From Ziziphus jujuba (lineage: Eukaryota > Streptophyta > Magnoliopsida > Rosales > Rhamnaceae), in NCBI RefSeq assembly GCF_031755915.1, contig NC_083387.1, positions 14,963,001 through 15,027,000 of the forward strand: 64,000 nt of DNA. The letters are read 5' to 3'. The position numbers were made by a program, and so were the translations under genes. Below, in pieces: positions 11,701 to 26,300 of the stretch. The notes under the pieces were generated by a model. That model did not search any database. It saw only the letters and a list, made by a program, of their open reading frames with translations, and had not been told where the DNA came from. Position 1 is the first letter of the stretch. Each line of letters starts with the position of its first letter.

Positions 11701-13425
11701 CTTATATATCAAGCATATGACAACTATATTAAAAAAACTTAATTAGAAAAAAGGAAGAGTGTGCATAATGCATAAAAAAGTAAAGTTTAAACTGCACAAT
11801 AAAAAAATAAAAAATAAAAAAAATAAAAAGGAAGAGTATAAAGTGTTAAGCCATATATTGTTTTGGAAACATTGATGCCAATATTCCTTATTTTTACTAT
11901 AAAATAAGTTGGTACTATTATTTTGTTACCTTAAATGAGTGATAAAATGGAATATACATCCAACAGCCTTGATATAGTTGACAACGTGCTTGTTACCATC
12001 TTCACCATTATTATCCTCTCAGTATCATGGTTTTATCCTTTTATGTAAGAATATTTCTAAGAGACTCTTCATTTATACTCTTTATTTTAAAAATTAATAT
12101 TTAATAAAAAGGATTCCAATGAATTTTCTGTGTTAATTTTTTAATATAAAAAATAGATCTAACTTTCTAAATATAAAAAATCAAATTCACTATTTAATCA
12201 TTATTTTAATTTAATGCACTATAAGTTACGATACCACCATTATAATAATTTAAAATAGAATGTAAATAAAAATATAGAGGAAATGTAAATAGTACAATAA
12301 ATGTTTATAAATTAAAAAAAAAATTATTGACGGAAATTTTACCATCTATTTTAAAAATTATAATTTTTTTTTTTATAAAAAAGTCCTTTCGAGATAGCCC
12401 AGCTATAACAAAATTATACATAATATAGGATAGGATTCACAAAAGCTGTTCAATATTTATTTATATTTATTTTTCTCTCAATGTAGACGGATCCATTTGT
12501 TTTATAACTTTATATCCTGTGATCATGATTTCAAATATTAGAAAAAGCTTGACTTTTATAACGTCTTAGACAACATAAACAAATAACGTTAATACATCCA
12601 AGAAATAATAATAATAATAATAATTTAAGAGATTTATAAAATGTTAGATATCCTTGTGAAAAATAAGCGAAGCACAAATTGCCGAATTTTAATCCAAATT
12701 AATTCTCAAAACAATATTTATTTTGTTTTGGGCATATAGATATTTTTGTTTAGTGATGAATTTTATTTTATTTTATTATTTTTTAAAATTCTAAGTTGAT
12801 CACGACTGACACGTTGGCCTGGCTTGCTTTGCCTTCGTTTTTAATTCCAGAAATAAAAACTCCATAAACATATTTTCGTCTTTTTGCTGCTTCAAACGGC
12901 CAAGAGGAGGTGTGGACTTCCGAATTTTGTCCTGGGGATTTGCAAATTGATCAGGGTTTGGTTTTATTTCATTTCTTCATTTCCAAACAAAAATCGGAAT
13001 GGAGTTTGGCTTCAAATAATAACTATTTTTAAAAACAACCCAATAGCACAGTCTACTATTTAATTTTTCAAATTGGGATTTAGAATAGAAACCCATCCAA
13101 TTTTTTTTTTTTTATAAAAAAAAGATAATAAAATAAAGGAAAATAAGCAAAAAGGAAAGGTTGACCACAAAATGAAAGGCAGAGGGTTGACTTGTATACC
13201 ATAGAAAAGTCAAACAGCCCATGTATTGATTAAATAGAAAAAATTTTAACAATAAAATAAAATAAAATAAAAATTGTATCGTTGAACAGCAGGTCCCGCA
13301 CAAACATGACATCGCGCCTTGTAATGAGAACAGCATTTAGAATTAGGTCATGATTTTATTCAACAAACTTGGGATTTTCTTCGTTTGCGTGCTGATGTTG
13401 ACGTTATAAAGTCTGACCATGAACC
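8800..13425. other. Long AT-rich gene-free interval
   Basis: No coding homology was recognised on either strand. It contains (AAT)n at about 9272-9300, a TA run at about 10745-10771, another AAT run at about 12609-12623, and many A or T homopolymers. Open frames here are short and made of low-complexity codons. Confidence 0.45.
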
Positions 13426-13429
13426 AGAA

Positions 13430-16400
13430 GCCAAAAGGCCCAGAAATATAGACTGTTTGGACGTAACAATTTTTCTACTCTGGCTGCTGCTCGTGTCCAA
13501 ACTGGAAAAAAGATTTCAATCAAACTCTCTCCACAACAGTTTACCATATCCTGTATACATCAAATAAACACCATGATGCCGTCTTTCATTCGCACAAATA
13601 CTCGACGTGTTAGTCCTAACACAGATTAAACAATTAAAGTCTAAATCGTATAGATTAATCAATAATAGTAGCACTAACTTGAACTAACAATTTTTCTATT
13701 TCGGTTGCTGCTCGTGTCCAAATTGAAAAAAGATTTCAATCAAACTCTCTATCCACAACAGTTTACGATCCCCAGTATACATCAAATAAATATCATGATG
13801 CCGTCTTTCATTCATACACATACTTTATGTGTTAGTGCTAACAAGTCTATTGATTAATAATATCATGATGCCGTCTTTCATTAAACAACTAATAAGTCTT
13901 AATCGTACAGATTGATTAATAATAATAGCCCTATGTCCACAAGATTTTAACACTTGAACGTAACAACTTTCTATTTTGGCTACTGCTCATGTCTAAACTG
14001 GAAAAATATTTCAATCAAACTCTCTGTCCACAACATTTTGCAGTCCTCAGTTTACATCAAATAAACATCATGATGCCGTCTTTCTTTAAATTATGGTTAG
14101 TTAACATAAAAATATTTAATAGTTTCACACTTGAATTGCATAATCATCATATATAACAGACTTATTTATTCCAGAATTTTTCAAACAAAATATCATTTTA
14201 TCTAAGCATATCGTATGCGAACAGGATATAACATCATATCAGACTAGATAGTAAAGATTCACTTAGTAAATCTCTCAAAACTATATATCATTTCAACTGA
14301 ATACGTTACATGCCATAACTTAGTTTAACTAATAGAGATTTATCTTATCACGTGTAATCCTCAAACATATGATACCATTTCATTCAAACACATTGCATGC
14401 TAATAGGATACAATAACATACTAAAACTATATAGTAAGGGATCATTATGATACTTTTGAATAAACATAAAGCATAAAAGTCTCAAACAAGTTTGCTAGCA
14501 TAAGGAGCAATAATATTTGTAATAAATATCTTATAACCATGATCTACATACATACATGACTCGCAAGGCAAATTCAATCATATAAAACATACAACATGAA
14601 TATTATCGCATATTATAAAACTCCCACTAAGCCTTAATAGTCTTAACCGCTACACAATCTCAACAAAATGATACAACTACTGAATTACAATAAAATAACA
14701 TTATTGACCATATAACAAAAATACACTCAAAAACTTGTATCATAATCTCAAAACATGCCATATACTTTGCCTTCCCAATTAATAAAGTTATAAGTGTTTG
14801 TCCAATACTATTTCACAAAATAGCCATTCCCGATATTGAACTTTTAATATACATACGACCACCATAATCAGCTCATAAAACCTCGCTACATCTAAGTAGT
14901 GGTGTGCTGATCTCAAAACAACATTGCCACACAGCCAACCAACATATTCAGTTCCCAAAACCCCATTACATCAAAATAGTGGTGCATTGATCTCAAATAA
15001 ATATAATTGTTTTATAGTATGCATAATCGGTATTACTCAAGCATTTACCAGAACATGCCTCATAATAAACAATATCTTATGGTGTGCAATCATGAATAGA
15101 CATCAAACTACTTAGAAAAAAAAAAAAAAAAAAACTACTCTCATTTGTCCCTTTATTACTTTCTCATTCTAGGAATACAGATCCTTAGTTAAGAGAATTA
15201 ATATGCATATCAAATTGTTTGAGAATCCTATCATTATAGGTTATAACTAAGACAATTACAATAAACAAGTTTCCCTGACACAAAAAATCTTCGTTTCCTA
15301 TATAAATGAAACTTATTTATGATCTTTCATAATAAAATGGCTACAAAACAATAGTTTTATCTCAGTTAATATGTCAGCTTCAATGGAAGCCAACAATATT
15401 TTTTTAACATACAATACCATGAAGATGAAATTGCTCCACCAATTTTCATACATATGCATCAATTAATAATATTTTCCTTAAAATAATATTATATAACAAT
15501 TTCATCAAAAATTTAGATACCACTGCAAACCAAATTTTCATTCCGTACTACTTGAAAGCTAATTGGTTGGACCATATACATGTCCTTATATAAATCTCCA
15601 GTTAGAAAAGCATTTCTAATATCTATCTAATACAACTCCAAGTTAAAATGAACCATAATCACCATAATGATTCTAAGAGAATCTTTTGTGGATATAGGAG
15701 AGTACATTTATTTATGATCAATTCCCTCACTCTAGCTAAACTCTTTGGAAATTATTCTAGCCTTATACCTTTCTACTTGACCATTGGAGTATTTCTTGCT
15801 CTTAAAGATCCATTTGCTCTTAAAAGGTTTGCTACATTTAAATAACTCAACCAAAACTCAAACATGAATTGATGTCATGAATTTTATCTTTCATTACATC
15901 TAACCAAAAGTCAAACAACGAGATATTCGTGGTTTTTTCATAAGTGATTAGATCTAACTCATATTCCTGTAGATAAATATCATGGTCAGTTATAATAAAA
16001 CTCTGAATCCCTTATGACCTTCTCAAAGGCACATCAGTAACAGTTGCAATAAGAACATCTAATTCTTTCTCAATAGGTTCAATCTTGTTTGACTATTGCT
16101 TTCATAACTATCGCATCCATAATATCTCTGGTAGGAACATGAACATTAGTAGTGGGAATGAATGTGCTTTGAATGGGCTTTACTTTTTAAATTCAAGCTT
16201 TCTTGGACCTTTGCTCTTAGCAATGCTGAAACATCCTCAAAATATCTAACTCTAACTTAACAATCCTTGTAGTGTGAGAGGACAATAAAATATGTAACCC
16301 TTGGATCCTTTACAATAACCAACAAAATAACCATTAAATATTTTAAGATCCAAAATTTTGATTTGAGAAGTATAATTATAATCTTAGTTTTACAACGTCA

Positions 16401-19275
16401 TATGTAAGAAAAGTGTAAACTAGGTATAACTTACCATCTACAAGTAAACTAACAAATTAAAATTTGTCAATGCACACCACACTATATCCATCAAATGCAC
16501 CAGTTCTTTCTTACAATTATGCCATTTGCTGAGAAGATTACCAAGCATTATATGCTACACTTCAATGTCGCACTCACGCAAATAAATTATGAATGACATT
16601 GATTTCGTCCAATCTTGTCATATCTATCATATTATTTATTATTTCTGTCAGACCTCATAGCCTTCAATTTTTTATTCTTTTTAAGCTTCATCTTTACCTT
16701 AAACTTTTTAAAGGCAACCAAAGAATATGACTTCTCACTAATAATTTCAATATATACATAACAAGGCTATAACTACAGAAGTCATCAATATATATAATAA
16801 AACACCTATAACGTCCCAAAGTAGATGATATAATTATTACTAAATTTGACATAAACAAGTGCAATTATAGGAGTATCAATGACAAAACAAAGGTATCTAA
16901 CATAAGCAGTAGCTTGTAAGTCAACTTATTATGAATCACCCATAAAATTTACAAAGGCCATTCTCAAGTGGCTTAACATTCCATATCATCTCGTACTAAG
17001 CCACCGATTCCCAATAGTTGACCAAATTGTAGCCAAAGTTACACCATTTAGGTAAAAAAAATTTCTTTCACTTGCTGATAAAAGACCACTTTTTGTACCA
17101 ATGAAATTGGACATCAAACTTTTTTTTCTCATTGGGCTTCAGATCTTGACTGGTCTTTGTAGCAAAAGATTTAGATTTGTTCAACTTGATGTCTTCCACC
17201 TCTTTAAAGAGAACAACAATTAACTCATTCAAATCACATTCAAACTTCCCAGTATGTTGAGGCTTGACCTAATATTGTCAAAAGAGATGGAAGACTCTTT
17301 ATTATGGTATAAGTATATACACCTCACTAATGTCCATATCCAAGTCCATGAGCTTGTTATAATAAGAGAAAAATTTCATGATGAGCTATTTCTTATCACT
17401 AATTCCATTATACACAATAGAGTTCAATAAATCCAAATAGTGGTGTTTCTCAATTTATTAAATTTGATAAATTTTCTACTAATCTAAAAGAGCCTATGAA
17501 TAGTATTGATAAAACAAAATACTTGCAAAATTATAAAATCGTGATTCTCTATGACCTTCATACAACACGTATACTAGTGCTTCCAATCCTTATACAACAT
17601 TTTAGCCTTGGCAGATTATTTGGTATCTTCAGTGAATCAATTTCTAAAGCTAAATCTAGCTTTATAAGAGTTAAGATGATTATCAGAATCTTTCTATACT
17701 TCTAATAATTAAACCAAACCAACTATTTTAATAACATTTATAGATAAAATAATGAGGTGCTCCCAACTGTGGAAATAGTAAAACATAAAAAATAAATAAA
17801 AGGAATGCGTTACATTACAATGATTATGCAAATGCTATCTTTTCAATCTTGACATTACGTCGAGTCATATAATATCATGAGGATTCTCGTAGCATAAAAG
17901 ATACTCGTACATTGGCCAAGAATAGTTAACTAAATCACTACAATTAAATGTATCGAATTAAGTTACCGATATAGTAACTTAAAACCTACAATTTATGGTA
18001 TTCAATCAACTTGCACTACCACTCAGGCATCCTACTCAGTAATTAAACCACCGACAATGTAGTTTAATCACTTGTATGGATCGTGGTTCAAAAGGAGGAG
18101 AAAATAATTATATTGGTAATTTTATGAAATAGACAAGTTAGGTTTTACTTTAGTTAAACGCTTAAATATCCTATCTACTATGCCAACTTCATGTTGACAA
18201 CCATAAATTAGATCAATTAAATCTCACAATAGGCAAGTGCTTAAAATCTTATTTCCTATGTCAACATTTATTTCATTAGAAATTTTATAATATAGACAAA
18301 ATAAGTCTCATGATAGGTGAGCATTTATAATTCCACATTAGAACACACCAAACAATAGGTAATTTAACTTGTCTTCCTCATCCAACTGGGTTGCTAATTG
18401 ATCTGGTTTCAGAGCGAACAAGTCACATGATTTGGATCTCGACCCAAAAAAATTTTGCCATTCTAACCTCCATTTTCAATGATATTGGTGGCACTGGCTT
18501 TGTGTGTTACTGACCAACAAATTCCTCTCATCAATTCTTTTCCAATTTTCACAAAAAAAATCAACACATAAACATTAAAAAGATCGACATGGGTTTTGTC
18601 AAAATTTTTTTTTTTGGGCCAAAATTTACATGGTCTCTAACCAAATTGAAGCCTCTAAATCACTCCATTCAATTTGAAAAACAATTTACAATGTAGCTCA
18701 AATCACATTTTCATCCAACACAAAGTTTGAGAAAATTTTGCACACACGGGGTTTCATGGTTTTGTTCAATTTTACATGGTTCCAGATCAAATTGAACATA
18801 GGAGATCGCTCCATTCCATTTGCAAAAGAGTTTACAACAAAGCCCAAGTCTCAATTTGCCCAAATATTTTTGCACAAATCGAATATACTATACAATGAAA
18901 CTCGATACTATAATTCATCTCTACATAAACTTAGATAGATATATAACTAAAGGGCTCCAAACAAAACAAAACCCAAAAAAAAAAAAAAAAGATTGAAAAG
19001 TATCAATTAATAAAACTCAAGGTTTAGTTTCGATTAAACAACCATTTTACCAAATATCAGGAAAATATAAAAAATAAATCTGATACCTGTAGTAATAGAA
19101 CCTGATACTCCCATGAAACAAAACACATAAATACAGTTTATAAACTTGTGTGTTCTCTTATACTGATTGTTAATGCTAACGCATATTAAAACAATTAACA
19201 AGCCTTAGTCATATATATTAATCAACAATAATAGCTCTATGCTCACAAGGTTTAACACATAATTATATACTGTAT
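13430..19275 (-). mobile_element. Degenerate Copia retrotransposon
   Basis: A minus-strand element of about 5.8 kb. Near 17400-17100 there is a gag-like segment (MKFFSYYNKLMDLD, then KFECDLNELI). Around 15850-15540 there is a clear Copia reverse transcriptase start: FKSKWIFKSKKYSNGQVERY, STKDSLRIIMVIM, a NAFLTGDLYKDMYM block and SFQVVRNENLVC. Many frameshifts and stops break all frames, so it is dead. LTR-like sequence at about 19140-19260 (the 5' side on this strand) resembles sequence at 13590-13960. Shared blocks include GTTAGTGCTAAC-like and GATTAATCAATAATA-like text. Precise LTR ends and target duplication were not resolved. Confidence 0.7.
13455..14095 (-). repeat. LTR-like units repeated about three times
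   Basis: Three imperfect direct copies of a block occur in succession, starting near 13459, 13680 and 13955. Each reads roughly GTAACAATTTTTCTA, CTGCTCGTGTCCAAA, TTCAATCAAACTCTCT and CATGATGCCGTCTTTC in order. GATTAATCAATAATAG-type sequence separates them. They lie at the 3' end of the Copia element, so they look like an amplified portion of its 3' LTR. Confidence 0.6.
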
Positions 19276-19428
19276 TTTAACTACCGAACATACAAACCGT
19301 ACTTAATGGACACACTCCTCGCTAACATTTTTCATCAAGTTTTCACCAAACAAGCACCATAGATATCTCAAATTCTAATCTATAAAATATTGCATGCATC
19401 GTGCATATCTTAACCAATGATTTATTCC

Positions 19429-19431
<3 letters not shown>

Positions 19432-19466
<35 letters not shown>

Positions 19467-19511
19467 TATACATATGCCTAATCCAAATAATAATAATAAT
19501 AATAATAATAA
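19432..19511. repeat. (TA)n and (AAT)n microsatellites
   Basis: A pure TA run lies at 19432-19462 and an AAT trinucleotide run at about 19486-19511. The surrounding 19276-20232 interval has no recognisable gene. Confidence 0.9.
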
Positions 19512-19763
19512 AATAGGAAGTGCCAACTTGAGTATTAGAGGGAGCAAATTCTTCAGTTTTATGAGCTAATTGAAATACTATATAGAATGTGTGTCCAAAG
19601 ACTCTAATAATGACTAATGACTGTTCACATGGTTTGAAATAGAGTAATAGTAATATATTCTATGTAAGACATAAAGTGTTTCCATTTAAGAACTTCTAAT
19701 TGGGATATGAATACATTAGGTTGAACAAAAGAAGAATTGCATCAATTCAAAGCTCAAACACCA

Positions 19764-19794
<31 letters not shown>

Positions 19795-19804
19795 AAAAAA
19801 AAAA
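19764..19804. repeat. Poly-C joined to poly-A
   Basis: About 21 consecutive C are followed directly by about 20 A. A similar C-then-A tract lies at 54283-54309. Confidence 0.85.
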
Positions 19805-20232
19805 GAGATTAAAAGGATCCATTAAGCACCCCTAGCTATGTCATAATAGATTTGAACAATTGCTCCGGATCGACTTCCAGATCAGAATTGCTTTAGTGAA
19901 TAATGAAAGAAAATAGATAGAAGATAAAACAAAAAAAAAACTAAGTCTAAAATATTATAAAGAGTGTGTGCCTAAGAGTTTTACTATAAAAAGTTAATGA
20001 ACAAGTCAATTTCATTACTGATACAAATAGACATGTAAATGAATCACATAATTATAGTTAGTCCATATAAAAATATCTAATATGATGTGTTAATATGGAT
20101 TCAAGTTTTGTTCAAAATTTTTGTTCCAAAAAAAGTTTCATTCAAAATTCAAGCCGCATATATTTAGAGCCTTAATTGCAAAAAAATAAAAAATAAAAAT
20201 AAAAAACTATTCTTCACTACTAATAACTATAC

Positions 20233-21679
20233 CAAGGGCGGAACCAAGAATGTGTCTAATGTAGGGCCATTATGTAAATAGAGTCAAAATTATGAGTTGG
20301 GCTTTCATTTTTTTTTTTTAAAGATTTTTCCTAACATTTCTCCTCATATGTAGATCCGTCTTTTTTGAATGTATTTTTAATTTTCTTGGATCAAGTTATT
20401 AATATTTAAACATAGGATCTTTTGGATCACTAGTACTGATATTAAATTGAATTATTACTTCTTTCAAAAACTATATTTGATAGGGATAAGGACTTTCTTT
20501 TAAACATAGGATGTATTTATTTTAGCTAAATAGGATGGTAGAATCAAGATAACAACTTAAATAATATGAGAAAATACCATCAATCAAGTAATTAGATCTT
20601 AATACTCACTTAATATATAATTATATTAATATATATTAATTAAATAAATTATAATACATGCAAAAGATGATAATGTATATGGGAAAGATAAGCACTTTTT
20701 GGATGCAGGCCAATTATCTATTTGGGGTTTGTTCCTTATATCAATAGTTTTGACAAAGGTTTTTGACAGATAATTTCAACCTTTAAACTAATACAATTCA
20801 ATGCATAAATCTATTCTTACTTTTAGGAATTATTCACTTATTAAGCTTTATTTCCATATTTAAATTAGTATTTATTATTGTCAAAACAATATAATGTGCA
20901 ATATTCTTTCTCGTCAACAATATTAATTTTTATGCAAAAAAAATGTTATTATGTTTTTACCTTAAAAAAAAAAAAAGGTTAATCTTTACTTATTGAGAAA
21001 AAAATATTCAATCCCACTTTAAAAACCTCCTCAAAAAAATCTCTCCTCAAAAACATTATTTTTCACAGTAAATTAAAAAAAAAAGAAAAACTAGTTTTAC
21101 CCCCTAAAAATAATCAAAATATCAACATGATAAACACAACTAGGAATTTGTCTATCTTCTATTATTTGCAAATGTGTAATTCAAATTCTTAATCGAAAAT
21201 TTCAAAAAAATTTCATTAAAGAAAAAAAATTATCTAAATAAAGAGCAATAATTTTGTATTAAAAAATAATAAAATTTTAAATATTTTTCAATAATGATCT
21301 CCAATATACCTTTTTGGCTATATAAAAAATCTTATATGAAAGATTTTTCATTTTCCGAAAAAAAAAAATGTAGAAGAGAGATGAAGAGAGAGAGAAAATA
21401 TTTTTTTATGAGAAAAAATATTGGAGATTTTTATTAGTTTTATTACAATGAATATTGTTTTTAAGTGGAGATAAATTATATAAGTTGTCTTAAATAAGGA
21501 TATACGTCTGCCATTAGATTATGTCAATTTAAAAGTTATTTGGTATATATAATATACTCTTATCTATTTAAACAAATTATTGTTTTGGATTTTTTGAAAA
21601 TCACTATACATAACTAAAAATTTTTAAAAAGCTTAGGAGGGCCATGACCCTTCCAACTTCCAATGTGGCTCCGCTATTG
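20233..21679. mobile_element. Non-autonomous TIR transposon, about 1.45 kb
   Basis: The left end CAAGGGCGGAACCAAGAATG is an imperfect inverted copy of the right end (CAATAGCGGAGCCACATTGG on the other strand). GGCGGAGCCA-type termini are, as I recall, frequent in plant DNA elements. The interior is AT-rich with no transposase. No target duplication was recognised, so the superfamily is left open. Confidence 0.5.
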
Positions 21680-21996
21680 GATCATACTCTCCTTTGGGTG
21701 TTTTAATATTGGAAGTAAATGAATTTGAATTCTAAATCTTTATTTGAAAAAAGAAAAAAAAGAGTGGCTTTATTACTATCCCCACGAGCAATCCTTTCGC
21801 GTTTACTTGTTCATGTGAGGCTTCTTGTAAAACAAATCCTTTAAAAACTGTGATCAATTACATCTATCCATTAGTAATTATCACCAATGATGAGAAATAC
21901 AAAACTTGAAAATAAAACAAAAATTGGCGTCGGGCATGATTTTTGAAAAACTGATTGTAGAGCTTCTCATTGCATTGTACAGTTTTGTCTTTTTCT

Positions 21997-22041
<45 letters not shown>

Positions 22042-23330
22042 GAGCTCTAAGCCTCCAGAAGAGCTTATCAGAACTAGAAAAGTGTAGTTCATCAAGAAAC
22101 TCTCCTTAAGAAGCAAAAGTTATAAAAGAAGTAAAAACAAAATTTTTCCTAACGACACCTTAACCCAATCACATAGAGATCTTTGAAAATCAATATTTAT
22201 CCTAAACAAAACCTCAATCTAATCACACAGAGATATTTGAAAGATAATGTCTAAACAAAAACTGTAATCTGTCCACTCTATCAGAATTTTATATTCCATA
22301 AACAAGCTGCTTGCAAGTCAACATTTGCCAGCAACCAACCCTATTTCTATCTTTAGATCTTTCTGAATTCTGACAAGAAAACAGATGAATTAATTTCATG
22401 CCTATGCTTCGATGCTAATGCACGTGAAAGTCATTTTCTTCGTTACATATATATACAATAAACTATAAAACAGCAGCCGGTCAAGTATGTATGGACAAGA
22501 GTAACTTGTAGGCTTGTTTATTTTATTCTTTCAGTTTTACAACATAAAATAAAATAAAATGAAATAAAAATAAGGCAGTGTTTGACTCGGGAATCTGAAA
22601 AGTCAAAAAAGGATGTCCTAGTCAGATCAAGTTAATAATTTAATAGATTTAGATTCAATCATATTAATTATTAATTGAATAAATATAAATAGATGTGGAA
22701 TGCATGATGAAGACTTGAGAGGTCTGTGATTACAAGTTAATTAGTTTTATTATCTCACTGATTGATATGAAAATAAGTAAAACAGTTGTTCTGCAGACAT
22801 TTTGGTGATGAGAAAACCTTCCCTAGTTGAGTTCACTTCTCTTTTAGCATTCAAAAAGTCTACCATAGTAGACCCCATTTATAGATGAAACCAACCGAAA
22901 GTTTCAACCTCAACCATGACCCTTTGTCAAAAAGTCACAATTATGTTGCAGATAAACATGAGAAGGAATATAAAACATCAATTTAATATCCCCAAACAAA
23001 CATATGGTTGCTAAAGAACGACTATACAGTCATCAGTGATACAATTTTTAAAACTTAAGCCATCGAAATGCGTGTTAAAGATTAAGAAAATATCTTATCA
23101 GAAATTATATTATATCCAGCAGCTTGGACCAGCCGCATCATGGTATTATGCCACCAATAAAAATAAATTAAAGCACCAAACCATCACAAAAATAAGGTAC
23201 TTTGAATGAAATTTTCCCAGATTATGTAAATTAGGATCGTTTTAAAGTAATTTGTATCAATACGTAATGCAAGCAGCAAGCCAATAGTACTGAGGAAATC
23301 AACATACAAGACTGACCATGAAAAAGAGAT
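21680..23330. other. Interval 3' of the RsmE-like gene
   Basis: A TA microsatellite is at 22003-22036. No coding homology was recognised. The portion nearest 23330 would include the 3' UTR of the minus-strand RsmE-type gene. Confidence 0.45.
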
Positions 23331-26300
23331 TTAACAATCAGACATTTGCTGAGAGTCGAACCATAACGTTAAAGTTGCTAAAAGAGCCACTGTTGCAGTT
23401 TCAACACGTAGGCGATGTGGGCCAAGACCTACAGCAGTCGCACCCGCTTCCATTATCATATTCACTTCTTTCTCTGTGAAGTCTGAATAAAAAATACATC
23501 AAAATAAATCAACAATGTCCAATTGATCTCTGCCAAAAGAAAGAACATATGACTGATACAGGCTCTTGAAACCAAAGCTATACCATTTTTAGAAAGAAAG
23601 ATTTTGGAATATGTTTAAAACAGCACAAAATACTCATTCTATTACAAGATAATTTGAATCACTTAAAACAACGTAATATTGTGTTACTCCAAACCAGCTT
23701 TTCAATGAGAACGCACAGAAGAAAAAAGATCCAACATGCGTATTGCAGTAGCTTTCATCAATAAAATATCTTATCAATCATAAATAGACTTGTCCAATAA
23801 CATATTGATATGTCAAAAATGACTAATATAACAATCTGAAAACTCAAAGAGCGAAACTATTATACATATGCAAGGATAAAAATGACCATAGAAGCACAAA
23901 TTATAAGGCAATAAGGTTATAAGAACTACAATTTCTTACCGAGAGTGGAACTCATAGGAAAGAAAATAGTTTTTTGGATGCAAAATATGCACTATTTACA
24001 AAGAAAAGTACATTGTTACAATTCTGAGGATGCAATACTCGTTAATGAACATCCTGTATATGAAGATATGTATACTTGTTTTCACATCTGGAAATAAGAA
24101 ATTCAGATTCATTTGACAAGTCAGCCCCAAAATAATCAATAATGAAACACCATATCTAGAAGCCCATTTACTCCAAAATTTAGACAAAAAAGGAAATGTG
24201 ATGTTATAAGGGAATAGAGGGAATGATTCTAATGCATATGGAACTAACATATGAAACACTAACCTCCTTCTGGTCCAACAATTATCAGCCCTTTTGACTG
24301 TCTTCTTGATGAAGTCAATGAAGTAATAAGTGGAGTAGCTTCTGCTACAGCAAGAAAAGATATGTTTGATTGGGCAACCTGCATAAAAGTTACAACTCTA
24401 AGTTCAACTAACCAGGGGAAGGGATTTCACTTATCTATCTTTAACATTCCTTTAAGAATTAAGGAAATAACAAATATCAAGAAGCTGAAAACGAAGACAG
24501 TCCTAAATCTCTATCTTGCACATATGGTAAGCACTTCAATGAAAAGATATATTATACAACAGACGATAACACTGTGTTTCAGTTAGAATTTTTATGAGGA
24601 ACAAGAACAAGGCCAACTTTCAAAGTGATAACTGGAGAAAAAAAGAACTAACGAGAGGCAGAAGGCTGTCAATTTTCATGGGAGGTTTCAAAATCATCTC
24701 ATGCAGCCGTTGACCTGTTATACAATACCAGTTGAACATCGCATTTATGAGAAAGCCAAATTTTAACTGGTTTCTAAAAACAAAAATTAACACGAGATAA
24801 ATAATAAAGTATATGAATGCAGCTATGCCATTACATTGTTTAGATGCTGCCAAGATGACACGCTCCAATCTATCCACTCGATTTTCTGAGATAGATGAAG
24901 AACGCTCTGTCAACAAAGGAGTTACACTACTAGCCCCCAGCTCCTAAGAAATAAAGGAAAGAAATTGCGTTAAAAGCTAGAAAAGTTACAAGCACTAACC
25001 AGATAGCGTATCCACATACATTCAAAACATACCGTGCATTTCTCAACCAGCCAATCAGCTCGACCACCCTTGAGAGTACCTAATCAAAGGAAGCTTTTAA
25101 CAAGTCATAAGGAGTTCTAAATCATGAAGCACACATGACACAACAACTTTTATGATTCAAAAACTCACCAAAAGCTGCAAATACATGCCACTGTGGGCTC
25201 TGTGGAAGAAGAAACTTTGGGTCTTCCAGTGCCACAAAATCAAGCGCGGTGCGATCAATCCTCTGAATGCACCCTTCTACCAAACCTCCTTTCCCATTGA
25301 AGAGCTCTACCCTTGCATGTATTATGTTGACAATCATAAAATGCTTAATTGGTGAGTAAATGGGTATCTAATATTACCGACTCAAATAATTTTGAAAAAA
25401 GGTAGATAAAAAGAAAATCCTAAGCCTTAATTGTTCAGTAATAAATACAATCTTTTAAGCACATACCTATGTCTTTGAAATTTATGCCCTTTTGACAAGA
25501 AAGAAGCACAAAAACAATGAAAATAAAAGAAACCTTTCCACCGACAGGTCTATGCCGATAAAAGAGAACTTTCTTTAAGAGTGCCTTGGCAGGGGAAATT
25601 AAATGCCGAAAGCAATGAAAATAACACATATATGCTCACATATTCAACCCAACGGCAAAGCTTCATATGATCAAATTCTAATAAGAAAATAGAAAAGAAC
25701 ATCAGAAACTGTTTTAGTAGAATTATAATGAAAATTAAATCCCTGGAATTAGAAAGGTTAAATTAGGCCAATGGCCTGCAAATAATATAATATCTACAGG
25801 AAATAATTTTAAGGGGAGAACTTCTATCACCATATCATACCAAGATAATCGGGTAATTACATTTCTCATGATGTCAAACTAATAATAAAATGACACTATG
25901 TGACATGTATGAATAAATTTAACAAGATGGATCGATCTACTTCAGTTTTCTCAATCACTATTAACAGTTCCAACTTCTATCCCAAGATTACATAACTTTA
26001 TAGAATAAACACAATTTTCCTATCACAAAACTAAGAAGCACTTTCGGAATAACATAAAATGTCAAATTTTGTGGTGAATAAAAAAATGTTAAATTGAATG
26101 ATGAAAAGGTGTCAAATTTCAATAATGATAAAAGGGTACCTATCATCGGTGGTCAATCTTAAAACTTTAGTCATATGCCAGAACTCATCACCTTGCACCT
26201 TTACAAAACCACCCTGCAATATCACAGGAAAACAACATCAGGAATACACTTCTAAATATGGAAAGAAAAGAAAAATGCATTGCAGCGACAAAATTCCTAA

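Noticed and set aside
18400..18425. TGGTTTCAGAGC as a retroelement primer-binding site
   Set aside because: It lies on the plus strand, whereas the surrounding Copia element reads on the minus strand, and no LTR end precedes it.
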